Part shown: positions 1 to 7,531 of the stretch, piece by piece
How the letters are laid out: each line of letters opens with the position of its first letter
Numbering within the stretch: the first letter of the stretch is position 1
Source: Dehalococcoidia bacterium LH_S1
GTDB taxonomy: Bacteria; Chloroflexota; Dehalococcoidia; SZUA-161; SpSt-899
DNA length: 17,918 nucleotides
NCBI GenBank assembly: GCA_023660035.1
Contig: JAGXOF010000010.1
Location: 1 to 17,918, forward strand
Direction of reading: 5' to 3'
The notes under the pieces: model-generated
Seen by the model: only the letters and a program-made list of their open reading frames with translations
What the model was told of the DNA's origin: nothing
Databases searched by the model: none
Made by a program: the position numbers and the translations under genes

Positions 1-1200
1 GGGGAAAGGGTGTATGTGGTGGGAGGGGTGGTCCGTGATCTCCTGCTCGGACGCCCTGTTCTTGACCTCGACCTCGTGGTCGAGGGGAAGGCTATCCCTT
101 TAGCCCGGCAGATAGCAAAAGCGAGGAACTGGAAAACCAGGTCTCATCCTCACTTCGGGACCGCCAAGCTACTGGCAGATGAGTTGACCATCGACTTCGC
201 CACCGCCCGCTCGGAGAACTACGCTTACCCTGGCGCTCTGCCAACAGTACAGTGGGAAAACATAGAGGACGACCTTTTCCGGCGTGATTTCACCATCAAT
301 GCCATGGCGGCCTCGCTTATTCCAGAGTCCTTCGGAGATGTGCTTGATCCGCACGGCGGACAACAGGACCTCGAGAAAGGACTAATCCGGGTTCTGCACC
401 CCGGCAGCTTCTCCGATGATCCCACCCGCATCCTCCGCGCCCTCCGCTATGAACAGCGTTTCAACTTCCGCCTGGATGAAGATACAGAAAGGCTCATGCA
501 AAGGGATATGGGCATAATGAACAACATCACAGGCGAGAGACTATGGCACGAGCTTGAATTGATTCTGGGAGAGGAACGCCCGGAGAAAGTACTCTGCCGT
601 GCTTACAACCTGGGTGTGCTTCAACATCTCTGCCCCGCCGCTCAGGGGGATGCATGGTTGAGGGACAAATTGGCGCGATGCCGGAGTAACGACGACCATA
701 CACTGCATACCCCCGCAGTCTATTTATGCCTCCTGATCTACAGGCTTTCCGGAGAGGAAATCCAGGAATGCATATCCAGACTCAAAATACCAGGATGGGC
801 AAAGCAAGCAATCCAGCATACTGTCAAACTACGGGATTCCGTTTCCCATATGTCCACACCAAAGCTCCGCCCAAGTCAGATTTACAGGGATGTCGAGCGG
901 TATTCTCCGGAAGCGATACAGGCGGTGGCCATGGCCTCGGATTCCGCAGTCATCCAAGAGCGACTCGAACTGTACCTCGATGTCTTACGTTATGTCAAGT
1001 CACCCCTAAACGGTGAAGACCTGCAAGGGATGGGGATTGAACAGGGCAGGCGAATCGGACAGATGCTACGAACGATCCATGACGCAAGGCTGGACGGAGA
1101 GGTAGTAAATCGGCAGGAGGAAGAACAACTGGTGCGCAGGCTTCTGGCGAAAGATACTCTCTTCCAATACAAAATGGGCCTGGAGGAAAGTAACTATTGA
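1..1200 (+). CDS. cca: tRNA nucleotidyltransferase / poly(A) polymerase family protein (5' partial)
   Basis: This enzyme adds CCA (or A residues) to tRNA 3' ends in the cytoplasm, using CTP and ATP. The reading frame is open from base 1 and starts mid-protein, reading GER then VYVVGGVVRDLLLGR. The GTG at 10 is therefore unlikely to be the true start, because family members carry about 15-25 residues or more before this motif. Visible hallmarks are the GGxxRDxxLGR nucleotide-binding motif, the metal-binding DLDLVVEG just after it, RRDFTINAMA near residue 95, and DPTRILRALRYEQRF near residue 140, which is the typical class II head and neck. The C-terminal part is helical and ends in a normal stop (TGA 1198-1200). 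Family membership is clear. CCA-adding versus poly(A) activity cannot be settled from the motifs alone, and cca is the more likely reading for a lone copy. The downstream promoter's -35 box overlaps its stop codon. Confidence 0.9.
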   Translation, partial: GERVYVVGGVVRDLLLGRPVLDLDLVVEGKAIPLARQIAKARNWKTRSHPHFGTAKLLADELTIDFATARSENYAYPGALPTVQWENIEDDLFRRDFTINAMAASLIPESFGDVLDPHGGQQDLEKGLIRVLHPGSFSDDPTRILRALRYEQRFNFRLDEDTERLMQRDMGIMNNITGERLWHELELILGEERPEKVLCRAYNLGVLQHLCPAAQGDAWLRDKLARCRSNDDHTLHTPAVYLCLLIYRLSGEEIQECISRLKIPGWAKQAIQHTVKLRDSVSHMSTPKLRPSQIYRDVERYSPEAIQAVAMASDSAVIQERLELYLDVLRYVKSPLNGEDLQGMGIEQGRRIGQMLRTIHDARLDGEVVNRQEEEQLVRRLLAKDTLFQYKMGLEESNY

Positions 1201-1226
1201 CATTGGTCGGGGCGGGGGTGTATAGT
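1197..1226 (+). promoter_or_regulatory. Predicted sigma70-type promoter of the liv operon
   Basis: The -35 box TTGACA at 1197-1202 is a perfect consensus. It is followed by an 18-bp spacer and TATAGT at 1221-1226, a 5/6 match to the -10. The -35 overlaps the TGA stop of the upstream nucleotidyltransferase gene. Transcription would start near 1233, leaving a leader of about 150 nt before the binding-protein ATG at 1383. Confidence 0.6.
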
Positions 1227-1284
1227 TGTAGTAAAAGTAGCTGAAAGGGGGTGATAGTCTTCGAGGGATTAACCAATTAAAATG

Positions 1285-1319
1285 TCGGGGACGATTGATG
1301 GTCGTTGATTCGTCTCCGA
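1285..1319 (+). promoter_or_regulatory. Stem-loop in the liv leader
   Basis: The arms 1285-1294 (TCGGGGACGA) and 1310-1319 (TCGTCTCCGA) can form a 10-bp stem containing one G-U pair, with a 15-nt loop. A run of five T at 1329-1333 begins 9 nt after the stem. That is too far for a textbook intrinsic terminator, but the structure could act as a weak terminator of the upstream gene or as a leader structure of the liv transcript. The pairing is seen; the function is inferred. Confidence 0.4.
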
Positions 1320-1382
1320 GTCGGAAGGTTTTTGGACAGTTTGTCAAGTTTTTGAACACTTCATAAAAAGAAAGGAGGAGAA

Positions 1383-2657
1383 ATGAAGAAAGGATTGCTT
1401 AGTATTTTGGTTGTCTGCGTGGTAGCTTTATTGGCAATTCCGGCGTGCGCTCCAGCCAAACCCTCGCCAGCCAAACCCTCGGTGGAGCCTATAAAGGTTG
1501 GGATGAATTTTTCCTTGACAGGCTCCAAGGCAAAGTTTGGCGAAATGAACATGAATTCGGCGACGCTTGCGTTTTCTGATTTTGGCATCGACAGGATAAA
1601 TGACAGGCCGGTCAAGATTACAGAGGAGGATAACCGCAGTGAGCCTGCAACTGCCAAATCGGCTGAGGAAAAACTGGCCACTGCGAACAAAGTAGACCTC
1701 ATAATCGGCGGCTATTCCAGTAGCTGTACCGAACCAATGACCAGTGCTGCGGAAGATTTAGGGATTCCTCACATCATTGTAACCGGCTCAAAGGATGCCA
1801 TAACCGGCAAACCCTTAGAGTGGGTATTTTCAGGCCCCAGGGTTCCAGCATCCCACTACGGCGATGCCATGTGGGAATTTATAGATGAGGTCATTATCCC
1901 CGGTGGTGTGAAGAAGGTAGCGCTGCTTTATGAAATGACCGACTGGGGAACCAGTTCCGCGAAAAGCCTCCGGCCCAAACTTGAGGAACGGGGACTGGAG
2001 ATAGTTTATGACAGCAAATATAACTCCGAAGCCACCGATTTCAAGCCCATGCTGTCGAAGGTAAAGGCAGCTGACCCGGATATGGTTATTCCAGTTTCCT
2101 ACCTTACCGATGCCGGACTCCTCGTTCGACAAGCTACCGGACTGGAACTGGATATCCTTGCCTGGATAGGACAAGCTGGAGGCTACACCATGCCCGAATT
2201 TGCCGAATTGGCTGGTAAGGACGCCAACTTAATCTTCTCCACTACGAATTGGAATCCGAAGGCCGCTTGGGAAGGAACTTTGAACGGGATCAAATGGAGT
2301 GGGAAGAAATATTCTGATGAGTATGTGGAGAAATATGATACCGAGCCTGACTATCATGGCGCCCAAGGGTACGCCGCAGGACAAATAGCAGTAGATGCAC
2401 TGCTAAGGGCTGCGGAAGCCGGGAACACCATTAACCGCGAGAGCATCAGGGATGCCCTGGATAACACGGACCTTACCACCGTCATGGGCGTGATAAAACA
2501 TCATAAGTGGACCGATGAGATGGGACATCACTACTATCATCAAGGACTACCTCCTACTTATGTCATACAGTGGCAGGATATGGCTCAAGAGGTTGTGTGG
2601 CCCGAAGATGCTGCTTCGGTTGATTACATCTTTCCTGCCCCACTATTAGAGCAATAA
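1383..2657 (+). CDS. livK: Branched-chain amino acid-type ABC transporter substrate-binding lipoprotein
   Basis: This is the extracytoplasmic solute receptor for the Liv/HAAT importer encoded by the next four genes (Peripla_BP_6 type, 424 aa). The N-terminus has MKK, a hydrophobic stretch and a putative lipobox ending at C22 (LAIPAC), so it is probably an anchored lipoprotein. The proline at -2 makes the lipobox slightly atypical. A Pro/Ala/Lys linker follows, made of the exact tandem repeat PAKPS-PAKPS. The mature fold begins IKVGMNFSLTGSKAKFGEM, typical of the family, and VDLIIGGYSSSCTEPM is the usual ligand-site region. A strong Shine-Dalgarno (AAGGAGG, 1372-1378) precedes the ATG. The substrate is not readable from sequence: members bind branched-chain or other amino acids, amides, urea or aromatic acids. 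Confidence 0.93.
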   Translation: MKKGLLSILVVCVVALLAIPACAPAKPSPAKPSVEPIKVGMNFSLTGSKAKFGEMNMNSATLAFSDFGIDRINDRPVKITEEDNRSEPATAKSAEEKLATANKVDLIIGGYSSSCTEPMTSAAEDLGIPHIIVTGSKDAITGKPLEWVFSGPRVPASHYGDAMWEFIDEVIIPGGVKKVALLYEMTDWGTSSAKSLRPKLEERGLEIVYDSKYNSEATDFKPMLSKVKAADPDMVIPVSYLTDAGLLVRQATGLELDILAWIGQAGGYTMPEFAELAGKDANLIFSTTNWNPKAAWEGTLNGIKWSGKKYSDEYVEKYDTEPDYHGAQGYAAGQIAVDALLRAAEAGNTINRESIRDALDNTDLTTVMGVIKHHKWTDEMGHHYYHQGLPPTYVIQWQDMAQEVVWPEDAASVDYIFPAPLLEQ

Positions 2658-2676
2658 AAGACAGGTGTAACAGGGT

Positions 2677-2705
2677 GGGGGGGAAGATGTCAAAGGCTTC
2701 TCCCC
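2677..2705 (+). promoter_or_regulatory. Intercistronic hairpin between binding protein and LivH
   Basis: A G-rich arm (seven G then AAG, 2677-2686) can pair with CTTCTCCCC (2697-2705) around a 10-nt loop, with one bulged C and one G-U pair. No T-run follows. Hairpins at this place are common after binding-protein genes, where they let the receptor be expressed above the membrane subunits. That role is inferred here. Confidence 0.35.
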
Positions 2706-2748
2706 TTCTCCTATAAGAGTCCTATAAGAGGTGGTAAGGTAAGACTAC

Positions 2749-3624
2749 ATGGCTTTATTTGGGCAAACCTTTATTACTGGCGTGCTCATGGGCGGAATCT
2801 ACGCCATCATCGCCATTGGCATGACGTTGGTGATGGGGGTGATGAAGATCATCAACCTGGCCCACGGGGCATTGATGATGGTGGGGATGTACATTTGCCT
2901 TGTTCTATTTGAGCACGCCGGGTTGCATCCTTATGTTGCTTTAATCCCTACCATGATTGCCCTCTTCATAATCGGTTACCTCCTTCAGAAATACTCCATC
3001 GGGAGGGTCTCAGGTGTAGAGACCATTATACCCGAGAGTCAGGTATTGTTGACCCTTGCTCTTGGATTAGCTATAACCGAAGTCATTAGAGTGATTTTTA
3101 CCTCTAATTATCAAATTATACATCCAGCTTTGACTGGCGAGTACTGGCACCTCGCCGGCATGACGATAGAGATTCCCTATTTAATTGGCTTTGTTATTGC
3201 CACGATATTTGTTGCTCTTCTACATTTCTTCCTTGCCAGAACCGACTTGGGGCAATCGGTTATAGCCACCTCTCAGGATAAGGACGCAGCGGTGTACATG
3301 GGGATAAATGCCGAAAGGATTACCAATTTTACCTTTGGCTTGGGTACGGCACTGGCAGCAGCAGGTGGGGTTATACTTATGCCTTTATTTTACCTGTACC
3401 CGCACGTCTGGCATCCCTATTTAATGAAGGCCTTTGTAATTACGATTCTCGGTGGCATGGGGAGTACAGTTGGGGCACTTTCGGGGGGGTTGATATTAGG
3501 TCTTGCTGAAAGTTTTGGTTCCACGTACTGGGGCCCTCAATGGGGCGAGGTTATCGGTTTTATCATTTTTCTACTGATCCTCCTCTTCTTGCCTGGCGGG
3601 CTTAAAAGGATAATAGGGAGATAG
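2749..3624 (+). CDS. livH: Branched-chain amino acid-type ABC transporter permease LivH
   Basis: This is the first integral-membrane subunit of the importer (BPD_transp_2 family, 291 aa, normal length). It is highly hydrophobic throughout, with about eight membrane segments. The N-terminus GVLMGGIYAIIAIGMTLVMG followed by IINLAHGALMMVG is diagnostic of LivH. The cytoplasmic coupling region is near residue 180 (QDKDAAVYMGINAERIT), followed by AAAGGVILMPL and a C-terminal ILGGMGSTVGALSGGLILGLAES. The ATG at 2749 has only a weak upstream purine tract (AAGG near 2736), with a better GAGGTGG further away, so translation may be weaker than for the receptor. An 11-bp tandem repeat (2709-2730) lies in the leader. 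LivM starts 2 bp after its stop, which suggests translational coupling. Confidence 0.93.
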   Translation: MALFGQTFITGVLMGGIYAIIAIGMTLVMGVMKIINLAHGALMMVGMYICLVLFEHAGLHPYVALIPTMIALFIIGYLLQKYSIGRVSGVETIIPESQVLLTLALGLAITEVIRVIFTSNYQIIHPALTGEYWHLAGMTIEIPYLIGFVIATIFVALLHFFLARTDLGQSVIATSQDKDAAVYMGINAERITNFTFGLGTALAAAGGVILMPLFYLYPHVWHPYLMKAFVITILGGMGSTVGALSGGLILGLAESFGSTYWGPQWGEVIGFIIFLLILLFLPGGLKRIIGR

Positions 3625-3626
3625 TA

Positions 3627-4583
3627 ATGGAGAAGAAACGCCAGTGGCTTATACTGGCAATGCTCGGGATACTGTGCATAGTTGTTCCCCCGTTTATGGG
3701 AACTTATGCGGTACACGTGTTGATCCTGGTAATGATGTGGATAACCATGGCTCTGGGCTGGGATATCCTCGGGGGGAAAACTGGCCAGATATCCTTTGGG
3801 CATGCCATCTTCTTTGGTTTAGGTGCTTATGGAGGAGGGCTTCTTTTTCTGCACTGGAATATAACGCCATGGTGGGGAATGGCAGCAGGTCCTGTCCTCG
3901 CGATTATTGTGGGTATTCCTATAGGACTGGTTTGTTTTCGTCTGAGAGGTCCCTATTTTGCCCTGGCTATGTTAGCCTTAAATGAAATCATCGCTATAGT
4001 ATTTACCAATTTGGACACGCTGACGAACGGTGCGACAGGTATAGACTGTGCCCGCACCTGGGGAGCAGAGAAATTGCCATATTACTACATTGCCCTCGTT
4101 ATAGCTGCATTTGCTATCTTTGTCACTTATCGGATACAGAACTCCAAATATGGGTATTATTTTGTTTCCATAAGGGAGGATCAGGATGCTGCCGAGGCTC
4201 TGGGTATCCCTACCACTAGATATAAGATATATGCCATGATCCCGAGTGCCGGCATCACCGGGTTAGCCGGGGCGCTGTACATGAACTATATAAGCTCCAT
4301 TTATCCGGAGACAGTGTTTGCGTTGGAGGCCATATCGATATTCATGATACTGGCTGTACTCATAGGTGGTGCTGGGTCCCTGTGGGGACCCGTCCTCGGT
4401 GGAGCCATCTTTGCCGGCCTTGATGAGATACTACGCGCCACTATTGGCCCAATATCGTTCCTGGTATTTGCTGTTATCGCAGTCCTGATAATCATGTTTA
4501 TGCCTGATGGGATTATAGGTAGCTGGCCGAAGGTCAGGGCTTACCTTCGTCGCAGGAAGCTAACGACGGGGTCCGAGGGGTGA
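3627..4583 (+). CDS. livM: Branched-chain amino acid-type ABC transporter permease LivM
   Basis: This is the second membrane subunit (318 aa, usual length for LivM without an N-terminal extension). The family signature is clear: GGKTGQISFGHAIFFGLGAY near residues 49-68, then GPYFALAMLALNEI. A coupling segment near residue 185 (REDQDAAEALGIPTTRYK) contacts the ATPases, and the C-terminal GGAGSLWGPVLGGAIFAGLDEIL is typical. Hydrophobic segments alternate with short charged loops, and the C-tail is basic (RAYLRRRK). It starts 2 bp after livH, with GGGAG upstream as the ribosome site. livG begins 3 bp after its stop. It would pair with LivH to form the translocation channel. Confidence 0.93.
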   Translation: MEKKRQWLILAMLGILCIVVPPFMGTYAVHVLILVMMWITMALGWDILGGKTGQISFGHAIFFGLGAYGGGLLFLHWNITPWWGMAAGPVLAIIVGIPIGLVCFRLRGPYFALAMLALNEIIAIVFTNLDTLTNGATGIDCARTWGAEKLPYYYIALVIAAFAIFVTYRIQNSKYGYYFVSIREDQDAAEALGIPTTRYKIYAMIPSAGITGLAGALYMNYISSIYPETVFALEAISIFMILAVLIGGAGSLWGPVLGGAIFAGLDEILRATIGPISFLVFAVIAVLIIMFMPDGIIGSWPKVRAYLRRRKLTTGSEG

Positions 4584-4586
4584 ACG

Positions 4587-5315
4587 ATGGCATATCTGGA
4601 CATTAACGGCGTGGTAAGAAAGTTCGGCGGATTAACAGCGGTCAACGGCATAACTCTAGCGATAGAGAAGGGGGCAATCTTTGGGCTAATCGGCCCTAAT
4701 GGCTCGGGGAAGACCACACTTTTCAATTGTATAAACAACTACTATCCTCCGCACAGCGGGGACATTGTGTTTAAGGGGAAATCACTCAAGGGCATATCCT
4801 CACATGAGATCTGCAAGCTCGGCATTGGCAGGACATTTCAGATAGTAAAGCCACTCAGGCGTATGACCGTTTTGGACAATGTCATGTCCGGAGCATTCTT
4901 AAGAAAGAACAGTTTGAATGAGGCAAGGGACAAAGCTCTGGAGAGCCTGGATTTCTGTGAGCTTACCCATCGTAAGGACATGCTGGCTAAAGACTTGCCC
5001 ATCGCGGACAAGAAAAGGATGGAGATAAGCCGTAGCCTGGCTACCGAACCTGAACTCCTCCTCCTCGACGAGACAGCGGCGGGACTGAACCCGAGAGAAA
5101 TAGACGGCGCCATGAAACTTATTCGAAAGATTCAGGATACCGGGATAACCTGCCTGGTGGTAGAGCATGTTATGAAATTTGTAATGGGGATTTCAGACAG
5201 GATTATGTGTATTAACTTCGGCAGAGAGATAGCTAAGGGAAAGCCAGAGGAAATAGCCAATCATCCCGAAGTGATAAAAGCTTATCTGGGAGAGGAATAT
5301 GCTAAAGGTCAATAA
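4587..5315 (+). CDS. livG: Branched-chain amino acid-type ABC transporter ATP-binding protein LivG
   Basis: This is the first cytoplasmic ATPase of the importer (242 aa). Walker A is GPNGSGKTT (residues 36-44), the Q-loop is near Q85 in GRTFQIVKP, Walker B is LLLLDE (157-162), and the switch His is H194 in VVEHVMKFV. The ending KAYLGEEY is typical of LivG. The ABC signature is not LSGGQ but LPIADKKR (137-144), and the residue after the catalytic Glu is Thr (DETAAGLNP) instead of Pro. From memory, degenerate signatures of this kind occur in a subset of LivG proteins, so it need not be inactive. The 3' end overlaps livF by 17 bp, so the two ATPases are probably translationally coupled and made in equal amounts. 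Confidence 0.93.
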   Translation: MAYLDINGVVRKFGGLTAVNGITLAIEKGAIFGLIGPNGSGKTTLFNCINNYYPPHSGDIVFKGKSLKGISSHEICKLGIGRTFQIVKPLRRMTVLDNVMSGAFLRKNSLNEARDKALESLDFCELTHRKDMLAKDLPIADKKRMEISRSLATEPELLLLDETAAGLNPREIDGAMKLIRKIQDTGITCLVVEHVMKFVMGISDRIMCINFGREIAKGKPEEIANHPEVIKAYLGEEYAKGQ

Positions 5316-6003
5316 CATTGACGTTTACTACGCGGACGTGCAGGCGTTGTGGGATGTCTCGATAGAGGTCAAGCAGGGAGAAATCGTATCACTGGTGGGG
5401 GCCAATGGTGCTGGCAAAACTACCCTGCTGAACACTATCGCGGGTTTGCTACACCCAACAAAAGGGAATATCGAGTTCCTGGAACACGACCTTACCGTCA
5501 AACCAAATCACAGACGAGCCGCTTTGGGCATCGCTCATATCCCCGAAGGCAGAAGGTTGTTTCCAGAGATGACGGTTAAGCAAAACCTGGTCATGGGTTC
5601 CATGTCTCGTGAAGCAAAGGCAAAGCGTGAGGAATCCATGGATTGGGTATTTAGCCTTTTCCCTGTGTTGAAGGAAAGGACCTGGCAGGCAGCGGGAACG
5701 CTCTCCGGCGGCGAGGCACAGATGCTGGCAATAGGCAGGGGCTTGATGGCTCGGCCAAGACTGGTGATGATGGATGAGCCCTCGCTGGGACTGGCTCCCA
5801 ACCTGGTCGAAGATGTGATGAAAATCACCAAGGAGGTTAACAGCCAGGGCATTACTGTCCTGCTGGTAGAGCAGAATATCATGCATGCTCTAAGGGTGTG
5901 TAACAGGGCTTATGTCCTGGAAACCGGCCGGGTGACACTCGAAGGCCCAGGCGAAGAGTTACTCACCAATGCACGTATTAAGGAGGCTTATATGGGAATC
6001 TGA
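5299..6003 (+). CDS. livF: Branched-chain amino acid-type ABC transporter ATP-binding protein LivF
   Basis: This is the second ATPase of the importer (234 aa, normal length). Walker A is GANGAGKTT (34-42), the stretch after the Q-loop region reads IPEGRRLFPEMTVKQNL (81-97, a LivF hallmark), the signature is a proper LSGGE (135-139), and Walker B ends MMDEPSLGLAP. As usual in LivF, the switch His position reads VEQN. The ATG lies inside livG, with GGGAGAGG just upstream. It is the last gene of the liv operon. About 147 bp follow before the malic enzyme start, and they contain a new promoter and no convincing terminator. Confidence 0.94.
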   Translation: MLKVNNIDVYYADVQALWDVSIEVKQGEIVSLVGANGAGKTTLLNTIAGLLHPTKGNIEFLEHDLTVKPNHRRAALGIAHIPEGRRLFPEMTVKQNLVMGSMSREAKAKREESMDWVFSLFPVLKERTWQAAGTLSGGEAQMLAIGRGLMARPRLVMMDEPSLGLAPNLVEDVMKITKEVNSQGITVLLVEQNIMHALRVCNRAYVLETGRVTLEGPGEELLTNARIKEAYMGI

Positions 6004-6057
6004 AGAATGATTACGACCAGGGCGCGGAAATGAAAGGGCAAACTATTTGAGCCATCC

Positions 6058-6086
6058 TTGCTTTGATGGATATCAAGGTGTAAAAT
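6058..6086 (+). promoter_or_regulatory. Predicted promoter of the malic enzyme-fumarase-SDH operon
   Basis: TTGCTT (6058-6063) is followed by a 17-bp spacer and TAAAAT (6081-6086), a 5/6 match to the -10. The expected start of transcription is about 6093. The ATG at 6085 overlaps the -10 and so is not a credible translation start. The -35 is only a partial match. Confidence 0.5.
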
Positions 6087-6093
6087 GAGAAAA

Positions 6094-6122
6094 GGTTGCC
6101 AGCCACTGACGGCTTTGCGACC
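6094..6122 (+). promoter_or_regulatory. 5'-end stem-loop of the C4-dicarboxylate operon mRNA
   Basis: GGTTGC (6094-6099) pairs with GCGACC (6117-6122), and inside it AGCC (6101-6104) pairs with GGCT (6111-6114) around a 6-nt loop. This gives a two-tier hairpin. It begins almost exactly at the transcription start predicted from the promoter upstream, where such a structure could protect the mRNA 5' end. No T-run follows, so it is not a terminator. The role is inferred. Confidence 0.4.
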
Positions 6123-6150
6123 TGGTAATTGTGCAGGAGAAAGGAGAACA

Positions 6151-7504
6151 ATGGCAAAGAAACCGACCAAAGAGGAGCTTCTGGAAAAGGCAAAGAAGCC
6201 GGCAGCGGATGCCATGAAGCTTCACGCTGACTACCGTGGGAAAATGCAAACAGTGCCCAAGTGCCAGGTTAGGGATTCCAACGACTTCGCCATTTACTAC
6301 ACCCCGGGCGTTGCCGAGCCGTGCAGGGCAATACAGGCGGACGAGTCCAAAATGAATGAGCTGACCAATCGCGGGAACACCGTAGCTGTGGTCTCCGATT
6401 GCACCCGGGTTCTGGGACTGGGGGATATAGGTCCCAAGGCTGGGTATCCCGTGATGGAAGGGAAATGCCTGCTTTTCAAGTACCTCGGGGGCGTGGATGC
6501 AGTGCCCATCTGCCTGGATACCAAGGACCCTGACGAGATCATACAGACGGTCAAGTGGCTTGAGCCCTCCTTTGCCGGAATAAACCTCGAAGACATTGCC
6601 AATCCCAAGTGCTTTTACATACTGGACCGGCTAAGAGCGGAGGCAAAAATTCCCGTGTGGCACGACGACCAGCAGGGCACAGCAGCCATCACCACTGCAG
6701 GATTGATAAACTCTCTCAAGATAGTTAATAAGAAAATCGGCGATGCGAAGGTCGTATTCAACGGCTCAGGAGCAGCCAATGTAGCCATCGCCAGGGTACT
6801 CTTCCACTTCGGGATCAATCCAGGGAATGCCATAGTAGTTGACAGCAAGGGTATACTCCACAAGGGAAGGGAAGATATCGAGGAGAAGAAAGACCAGTAT
6901 GCCGATAAGTGGAACTTCGTTCAGACTACCAATGCTGAAAACAGAACGGGCGGACTCACCGAGGCTTTACAGGGAGCCGACGTGCTCATTTCCCTTTCAC
7001 ACTCGGGGCCTGATGTAATCTCGGCGGAGCAGATTAAAGGCATGGCCAGGGACGCTATATGCTTTGTCTGTGCCAACCCCATACCGGAGATCTGGCCCTG
7101 GGAAGCCAAAGAGGGGGGGGGCCAAAATCGTCGCTACTGGCAGGTCCGATTTCCCCAATCAGGTTAACAATTCCATAGGCTTCCCTGCCATATTCCGCGG
7201 TGTCCTCGACGTGCAGGCAAAGACCATCACCGATGATATGTGTGTAACGGCTGCTGAATCGCTGGCGAAATACGCAGAAGAGCATGGCATGAATGAGGAA
7301 TACATCACACCGACAATGGAACAACCGGAGGCATTCATCCAGGAGGCGGTGGACATAGGAATGGAGGCCCAGAAAGAAGGTGTGGCCTCAGTGGAGATCA
7401 GCCGCGAGGAGCTGCGCAAGAGGGCTGAATCTATCATAACCGATGCGAGGGAAACTCACGACGCCCTGGTAAAAGCGGGGTGTATCCCGCCCGCAGTGAC
7501 ATAG
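6151..7504 (+). CDS. Malic enzyme (malate to pyruvate + CO2), frame broken by one extra G at 7113-7121
   Basis: This enzyme oxidatively decarboxylates malate to pyruvate with reduction of NAD(P). The start ATG 6151 follows AGGAGAAAGGAG; the in-frame ATG at 6085 is rejected because it overlaps a promoter. Catalytic features are Y50 in YYTPGVAEP, K105 in YPVMEGK, the metal-site acids in NLEDI (145-149) and HDDQQGTA (171-178), and the cofactor loop FNGSGAAN (203-210). Frame 1 runs to 7167 and ends in nonsense after E321. The other frame continues perfect family sequence (GGAKIVATGRSDFPNQVNN) to TAG at 7504. Reading eight G instead of nine at 7113-7121 restores a 450-aa protein. The break could be a sequencing or assembly error, a phase-variable tract, or slippage. 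As written, the product lacks the conserved SDFPNQVNN segment and would be inactive. It heads an operon with fumarase and SDH. Confidence 0.88.
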
Positions 7505-7531
7505 CCAGAGATGTTCAGGCAAGGAGGAACA

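Noticed and set aside
1341..1368. Second promoter (TTGTCA-N16-ATAAAA) close to the liv binding-protein start
   Set aside because: Transcription would begin inside the Shine-Dalgarno at about 1375, and the -10 is weak; the promoter at 1197-1226 is better.
6052..6069. CCATC/GATGG hairpin after livF as a terminator
   Set aside because: Only a 5-bp stem without a T-run, and it overlaps the -35 of the next promoter.
7113..7504. Separate gene for the second malic enzyme segment
   Set aside because: It has no start codon with a ribosome site at the proper place, and its sequence is exactly the missing C-terminal part of malic enzyme.
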